The notes under the pieces were generated by a model. It was not told where the DNA came from, did not search any database, and saw nothing but the letters and a program-made list of their open reading frames with translations. Below, piece by piece: positions 4,771-8,452 of a stretch of DNA of 8,452 nucleotides (position 1 is the stretch's first letter; each line of letters starts with the position of its first letter). The stretch spans positions 1-8,452 of the forward strand of contig JAHZGF010000071.1 of assembly GCA_019420945.1 (NCBI GenBank). Direction: 5' to 3'. This DNA is from Clostridiales bacterium. GTDB taxonomy: Bacteria; Bacillota; Clostridia; Oscillospirales; Oscillospiraceae. Position numbers and translations under genes: made by a program.

Positions 4771-7700
4771 CTCTTCCACGGCCCACAGCACTGCGTCGTA
4801 GAAGTAATCGTTCTTGGAAATGTCGGTAAACGGGTTCTCCGTCCCGGTGTCGGTCTGCTTGAACCTGGCTGTCACCGTGACCTGGCTGCCGGGCATGGGG
4901 AAGGTGTACTTGCCGTCGCCCTTGTCCGTCAACGCCAGTTCCTTGCCGTTCTTGTCCTCTGCGGTCAGCGCATCCAGTTCATAGCCAGCGTCCGGCGTTA
5001 CCGTGATGGTCACGGTGTCGCCCTTGGAAGCATATTTGTACCGGACGGCCAGAACGCCGCCCTTTGTTTCAGTGAGGAGGATGGAATAGCTGGGCTCACT
5101 GTCATCCGAGCCGCCGCCAGGCATGGGATCGGGGTCGGGGGTCGGATCAGGGTCAGGAGTCGGTGTGGGCTGGTACTTCAATTCCATCTTTCCGCCCGCG
5201 CCGGTGATGTGTTCCGAAACCAGCGTCAAATCCGCATCCTTCTGCGCCACGGTGACGGCATAGTGTGTATCACCGCCGCTTTCACCGGTGACCACCCGAA
5301 TGGAATGACCCGCGGGCAGGTAGTTGTCCGGAAGGACAAGGTACGTTTCTGCATTCTCTTTGGTCACCGCTGCACCTCCGGTAAACACCATCACATTATA
5401 ATCGGTGCAGTCGGCGGTGAAGGTGCCGCCGTTTGCGATTTGGAAAGCGCCCTTATACTCGGTGCCGGAGCTGCCATTCACGCCGAATACCGCAACGCCG
5501 CACGCACCGGAGATATTCACCGTGCCATCAGCGCCAGTGACCATCTGTCCGCAGCGGATGCCGCTATCGCCCTTGACCGTCAGCGTGCCGTTGACGGTGA
5601 TAATGGAATCCGCGTTGCCGGAGGATCCGATGTTGATGCGCTCCATGGCGTTCAGCACCGCGCCCTGTGCCACGGTGAGGCTCATATCGCCGCTTATGCT
5701 TTGGACAGTCAGCGGTGCGGAGCCGGTGATATGCACTGTTGGACGATAGCTGCCGCTTACAGAAACCGAGTTTACAAGGCTCTCCTTGCTCATAACGATT
5801 TTGATTTCCCCGCCGCTTGCATCCGGCAGGGTCAGCGTTCCGGTCAGCGCCAGACCGTTCAGGGTCAGCGTTCGGTCCGCATTGTCCCAGTGGTAGCCGT
5901 CGATTTTCAGATCGCCCTGATCTGCGTCGGCACTGCTCAGGTCAAGATTCTCCATCTTGTGATTCCCAAGCTCCACCCCCTCATTGGTGTAGTATGTAAT
6001 GCTCGTACCGCTTGGCACCTGTACCAGACCGGAGCCGGTCAGGCGCAGCCCCTTTATATCAGCAGGCGTGGCATCGGGCAGTGAAACGGTGCTGTTGTTG
6101 ATCAGGGTGCCGTGGTTGGTCAAACAGGATATTTCTTCACTCTTTTCAATCTTCAGCGGCACTTCCTTCGGAATAGTTAGCGTCGCCCCTTCGGAAACGG
6201 TCAGACGAATCGTCACGATTGCCTCTTTGCTGGACACTGTCCCCACAACGAAGCTGCCTGGGTCTTGATCTGATTCCCACATGATCGGGGGAAGATCGCT
6301 GGTTCCGTAGGCGGTAAAGTTCATGGATATGCTGGGTTTTTCCTGCTCTTGCGGTGCCTCTGTTGTCATCACACAGACCAGGCCGTGGAACGCAACGCTG
6401 TCCGCAATCTCCGGTTCCACGCTGCCGCCAAAAAACGTGTGCAGTGTGCCGTTTCCGGTGAAAGACACCTTTGTGCCAACCTCATCCAGAGACTGAATTT
6501 CAGACAGGGAATTCTCCCCAATGACTTTCACCTCTGCGAGATTCCCGGCAATGGGGGCAGTGCTGCCGGCGTTCAACAAAACGGCGTTGGCAGTTCCGGT
6601 TTTGGTGCCATCGCTTGTCTTGGAGAACATCACATAGCCATCTCCTGCCTCGTAATAGACAGCAGCTTCGGAACTGGGCTCCATATACACATCATCGACG
6701 GCGGCCTTTTGGTAGTATTCGCCGTCCCACAGGAGTTGCGGTTCGATGTCATTTGATCCATTGCGCAGTAGCACCGGAATATCGGAAGTAACTGTGGACG
6801 CGATGGGAGCCATGGTATCAGAACACTGCAATCGGGTGACAGTCGCCGCACCGCATTCGTTCAGGGTCATGCCTGTGACCACAGGGGCAGAAGTGCTCTC
6901 ACCGGCGATGTCCACCGTCTCCGCGCCGGTGATGGTCAGACCGTTGGCATCATTGCCGGAGCACACAATGCCGCTGCTCTCCATCTTCACCGTTCCGCTG
7001 GCGTTGATGCAGTGGACACCGTTTGCGGAATAGAGCAGGCTGGTTCCGCCGCCTCCAATCGTCACATTATGCGCTTCCGTCACGGTCAGCGGACCAAATA
7101 CCGCCATGCCGCCCTTGTTGACGATTTCCACATCTCCTCCGGCGTTGAGGGTGACGGCGCACTCACCGCCGTTGTCATCTGCAATCAGCGGGATAGCACC
7201 GCTGCCGGTGATGGTCACACCATCTCCAGCGGTCACATTCAGTTTTGGGGCGGTCACCGTTGAGACGTTAGCTGGCGAAGCCTCAGTTGTCTCATCTGTT
7301 CCCTTGATGGTCACCGTCTTACCTGCAAGCATAACGGGGTTTTGGGGGGTATTCACGGCACTGTTCTTGGCGGAAGAGATCAGGATATCTCCCCCGGTGG
7401 TCAGATCCAGCACCACATTCTGGACAGCCGAGGCATTTACGCTGCCCAAGGTAATGCTGCCGGAAAATCCCTCCGCTGTGGTCAGTGTGCTTTGAGGGGA
7501 ACCGGACACCGCGCTGTTGCTGCCGGAGGCCGCAATGGTGAGATCCCCGTTTCCCGCAAGAGTCAGGGTACCGTTATAAAACGACAGGCCAGCACTGTCG
7601 CAGGTAATCTCCACCGTTCCGATAACGATCAGCGTGCCGTTGTCGTAGGTCAGGTAGTTCGTTTCGGCAGATTCGCCGGTTTTCTCGGTAATCCCATCAA

Positions 7701-7851
7701 CTGTTGCAATGTAAGACTTGCCGCTTTCCAAAGCTGTACCGGCAAGCGTTACATTACTGGGTACCGTTTCTCCTGCCGCCCACGCTGTCGCGGGCAGCAG
7801 GCCCAGGCACAGGGTCAGGGCGAGAAACAGGCTGAACATTCGTTTCTTCAT
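4294..7851 (-). CDS. Large secreted SLH-anchored surface protein with beta-helix-like ectodomain
   Basis: 1185-residue exported protein. A signal peptide spans residues 1-25 (MKKR, a hydrophobic core, cleavage near ATAWA). Residues about 27-890 form a Gly/Thr/Val/Asn-rich beta ectodomain with loosely repeated strands such as GTLTLAGNGDLTI and TLTLNGLALTGTLTL, suggesting a parallel beta-helix or carbohydrate-binding adhesin; no catalytic motif was identified. A Pro/Asp linker (about 893-920) follows, then a beta domain (about 921-1000, GDTVTITVTPDAGYELDAL) resembling InlB B-type repeats. Three SLH domains close the protein (about 1006-1060, 1066-1120, 1127-1180), each with a CTRAQM version of the canonical ITRAE motif; SLH domains usually hold proteins to pyruvylated secondary wall polymer. 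The start at 7851 is set by TGGAGG 8 nt upstream and by the signal peptide; the open frame up to 7947 crosses intergenic palindromes. The ligand is unknown. Confidence 0.92.
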   Translation of the reverse strand: MKKRMFSLFLALTLCLGLLPATAWAAGETVPSNVTLAGTALESGKSYIATVDGITEKTGESAETNYLTYDNGTLIVIGTVEITCDSAGLSFYNGTLTLAGNGDLTIAASGSNSAVSGSPQSTLTTAEGFSGSITLGSVNASAVQNVVLDLTTGGDILISSAKNSAVNTPQNPVMLAGKTVTIKGTDETTEASPANVSTVTAPKLNVTAGDGVTITGSGAIPLIADDNGGECAVTLNAGGDVEIVNKGGMAVFGPLTVTEAHNVTIGGGGTSLLYSANGVHCINASGTVKMESSGIVCSGNDANGLTITGAETVDIAGESTSAPVVTGMTLNECGAATVTRLQCSDTMAPIASTVTSDIPVLLRNGSNDIEPQLLWDGEYYQKAAVDDVYMEPSSEAAVYYEAGDGYVMFSKTSDGTKTGTANAVLLNAGSTAPIAGNLAEVKVIGENSLSEIQSLDEVGTKVSFTGNGTLHTFFGGSVEPEIADSVAFHGLVCVMTTEAPQEQEKPSISMNFTAYGTSDLPPIMWESDQDPGSFVVGTVSSKEAIVTIRLTVSEGATLTIPKEVPLKIEKSEEISCLTNHGTLINNSTVSLPDATPADIKGLRLTGSGLVQVPSGTSITYYTNEGVELGNHKMENLDLSSADADQGDLKIDGYHWDNADRTLTLNGLALTGTLTLPDASGGEIKIVMSKESLVNSVSVSGSYRPTVHITGSAPLTVQSISGDMSLTVAQGAVLNAMERINIGSSGNADSIITVNGTLTVKGDSGIRCGQMVTGADGTVNISGACGVAVFGVNGSSGTEYKGAFQIANGGTFTADCTDYNVMVFTGGAAVTKENAETYLVLPDNYLPAGHSIRVVTGESGGDTHYAVTVAQKDADLTLVSEHITGAGGKMELKYQPTPTPDPDPTPDPDPMPGGGSDDSEPSYSILLTETKGGVLAVRYKYASKGDTVTITVTPDAGYELDALTAEDKNGKELALTDKGDGKYTFPMPGSQVTVTARFKQTDTGTENPFTDISKNDYFYDAVLWAVEEGITSGTSDTTFSPNVSCTRAQMVTFLWRVSGFPKASITNPFTDVSADAYYYDAVLWAVEQGITGGTGDGKFSPDAPCTRAQMATFLWRAAGSPAPASNVSAFTDVPEGSWYAKAVQWAYEQNITNGTGDGKFSPDATCTRAQMVQMLKISNQEFHVVK

Positions 7852-7890
7852 CAGATCGCCTCCATATAAAAATGTGGGACAAGAGGGATC

Positions 7891-7934
7891 TGCCCCCGGA
7901 GGGTCCCTCCGGGGGCAAGGGGCTCCCCCTTGCC
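7891..7934. repeat. Two overlapping GC-rich palindromes upstream of the large SLH gene
   Basis: TGCCCCCGGAGGG (7891-7903) pairs with CCCTCCGGGGGCA (7905-7917), 13 bp around one base. GGCAAGGGG (7914-7922) pairs with CCCCTTGCC (7926-7934), 9 bp around CTC. They share 7914-7917, so both cannot form fully at once. On the minus strand they lie in the leader of the large SLH gene, where no good promoter was seen, which would suit an attenuator or a REP-like dispersed palindrome. Confidence 0.65.
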
Positions 7935-7944
7935 AATGAGCTTT

Positions 7945-7979
7945 CATTAAACAGGCGGGGCGGGCTGGCCCGCCCCGCC
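7945..7979 (-). terminator. GC-rich hairpin after the upstream SLH gene
   Basis: GGCGGGGCGGGC (7954-7965) pairs perfectly with GCCCGCCCCGCC (7968-7979). On the minus strand it starts 13 nt after the stop codon of the right-hand SLH gene and is followed by TGTTTAATG, a short T-rich tail. It is a likely, possibly leaky, terminator between the two SLH genes. Confidence 0.6.
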
Positions 7980-7992
7980 GATGATCTGGGTA

Positions 7993-8452
7993 TTACACTG
8001 CGTCCGAAGCGTTTTTCAGCATCTGCACCATCTGCGCCCGGGTGCAGGTGGCATCGGGGGAGAACTTCCCGCCGCCGGTGCCATTGGTGATGTTCTGCTC
8101 ATAGGCCCACAGCACTGCATTGTAGTAGTAAGTTTCGGCGCTCACATCAGAGAAGGGTGTTGTTCCCGTAACCTCGGTGGAACCGTTGGCTCGCCACAAG
8201 AAAGTGGCCATCTGCGCCCGGGTGCATGGGGTGTCTGGGGAGAACTTCCCACCGCCGGTGCCGCCGGTGATGCCCTGTTCAACAGCCCACAGCACTGCAT
8301 CATAGTAGTAGGCATCGGCACTCACATCGGAGAAGGGACTCGTCGTGCCAATCTCGGGGGTGCCGCTGGCCCGCCAGAGGAAGGTCACCATCTGCGCCCG
8401 AGTGCAGGAGACGTTGGGACTGAAGGTGGTGTCCGACGTGCCGGAAGTGATT
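7993..8452 (-). CDS. SLH-domain surface protein, C-terminal fragment (starts beyond the right edge)
   Basis: The frame is open from the right edge to the stop at 7993 and gives the last 152 residues. It contains the end of one SLH domain (ITSGTSDTTFSPNVSCTRAQ at the edge) and two complete ones (about residues 39-91 and 99-149). All carry CTRAQM and the AVLWA helix, and the protein ends KNASDAV. It is nearly identical in layout and sequence to the SLH end of the large gene downstream, so the two are paralogues sharing a cell-wall anchor. The gene end is followed by a GC-rich hairpin. The ectodomain, and therefore the function, lies outside the window. An internal ATG at 8389-8391 is not the real start, because the SLH motif continues upstream of it. 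Confidence 0.92.
   Translation of the reverse strand, partial: ITSGTSDTTFSPNVSCTRAQMVTFLWRASGTPEIGTTSPFSDVSADAYYYDAVLWAVEQGITGGTGGGKFSPDTPCTRAQMATFLWRANGSTEVTGTTPFSDVSAETYYYNAVLWAYEQNITNGTGGGKFSPDATCTRAQMVQMLKNASDAV
7993..8452 (-). repeat. SLH-coding block, copy 2 of a direct repeat
   Basis: Partner of 4294-4770, same orientation. The similarity runs from the SLH3 end of the gene to the window edge and probably continues beyond it. Differences concentrate in the linkers between SLH domains (for example GSPAPASN versus GSTEVTGT), as expected after duplication or gene conversion. Confidence 0.85.

Noticed and set aside
4294..4836. Regularly spaced repeats resembling a CRISPR array
   Set aside because: The repeats are about 180 bp apart, diverged and in frame; they encode SLH domains.
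4219..6084. Plus-strand open frame of 621 codons, and others at 6349-6756 and 7342-7869
   Set aside because: All lie antisense to the large SLH gene and arise from its GC-rich codon use. Their translations are His/Arg/Gly-rich without domains.
7852..7947. N-terminal extension of the large SLH protein to 7947
   Set aside because: It would read through the intergenic palindromes and place 32 residues before a textbook signal peptide. The ATG at 7851 has its own TGGAGG site.

Overview
This window looks like part of an integrative mobile element from a Gram-positive gut anaerobe of the Clostridia, most likely Oscillospiraceae or a relative. Three things point that way: strong AGGAGG-type ribosome binding sites, S-layer-homology (SLH) repeats of the 'FSPDAPCTRAQM' style, and a serine recombinase / sigma-like / Cys-rich KTR gene set of the kind carried on conjugative elements of these bacteria. 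The assignment is inferred from family knowledge, because no search was run. Almost every gene reads on the minus strand. The exception is a small XRE-type repressor-like gene on the plus strand.

Following minus-strand transcription (right to left): the window opens inside the C-terminus of one SLH surface protein (7993-8452). A short intergenic stretch packed with GC-rich palindromes follows. Next comes a large secreted SLH protein of 1185 residues (4294-7851), with a signal peptide, a long beta-rich repetitive ectodomain, a Pro/Asp linker, a beta-sandwich-like repeat and three SLH domains. A 58-residue cysteine-rich KTR protein (4101-4277) begins 16 nt after it, and a strong intrinsic terminator (4041-4097) closes this unit.

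The regulatory module comes next. The plus-strand XRE gene (3684-4034) is divergent from a minus-strand unit that has a recognisable promoter (3557-3585) and encodes a doubtful 100-residue ORF (3156-3458) and a sigma-70-region-4-like protein (2634-3137). A 20-bp palindrome (3596-3615) lies between the two promoters and is the best operator candidate. A 632-bp stretch without a convincing gene follows (2002-2633); it is GC-rich and holds several perfect hairpins.

The recombination module is last: a stand-alone resolvase-like domain that has lost its catalytic serine (1552-2001), a 48-residue small protein (1341-1487), and a large serine recombinase (from 1270, running off the left edge) with catalytic serine, recombinase domain and zinc ribbon.

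The order cargo - KTR - divergent XRE - sigma-like - recombination genes resembles the tet(M) - orf6 - orf9 - orf7/orf8 - xis/int end of Tn916. Here SLH surface-protein genes occupy the resistance-gene position and a serine recombinase replaces the tyrosine integrase. If that reading is right, the element carries cell-surface genes as cargo.
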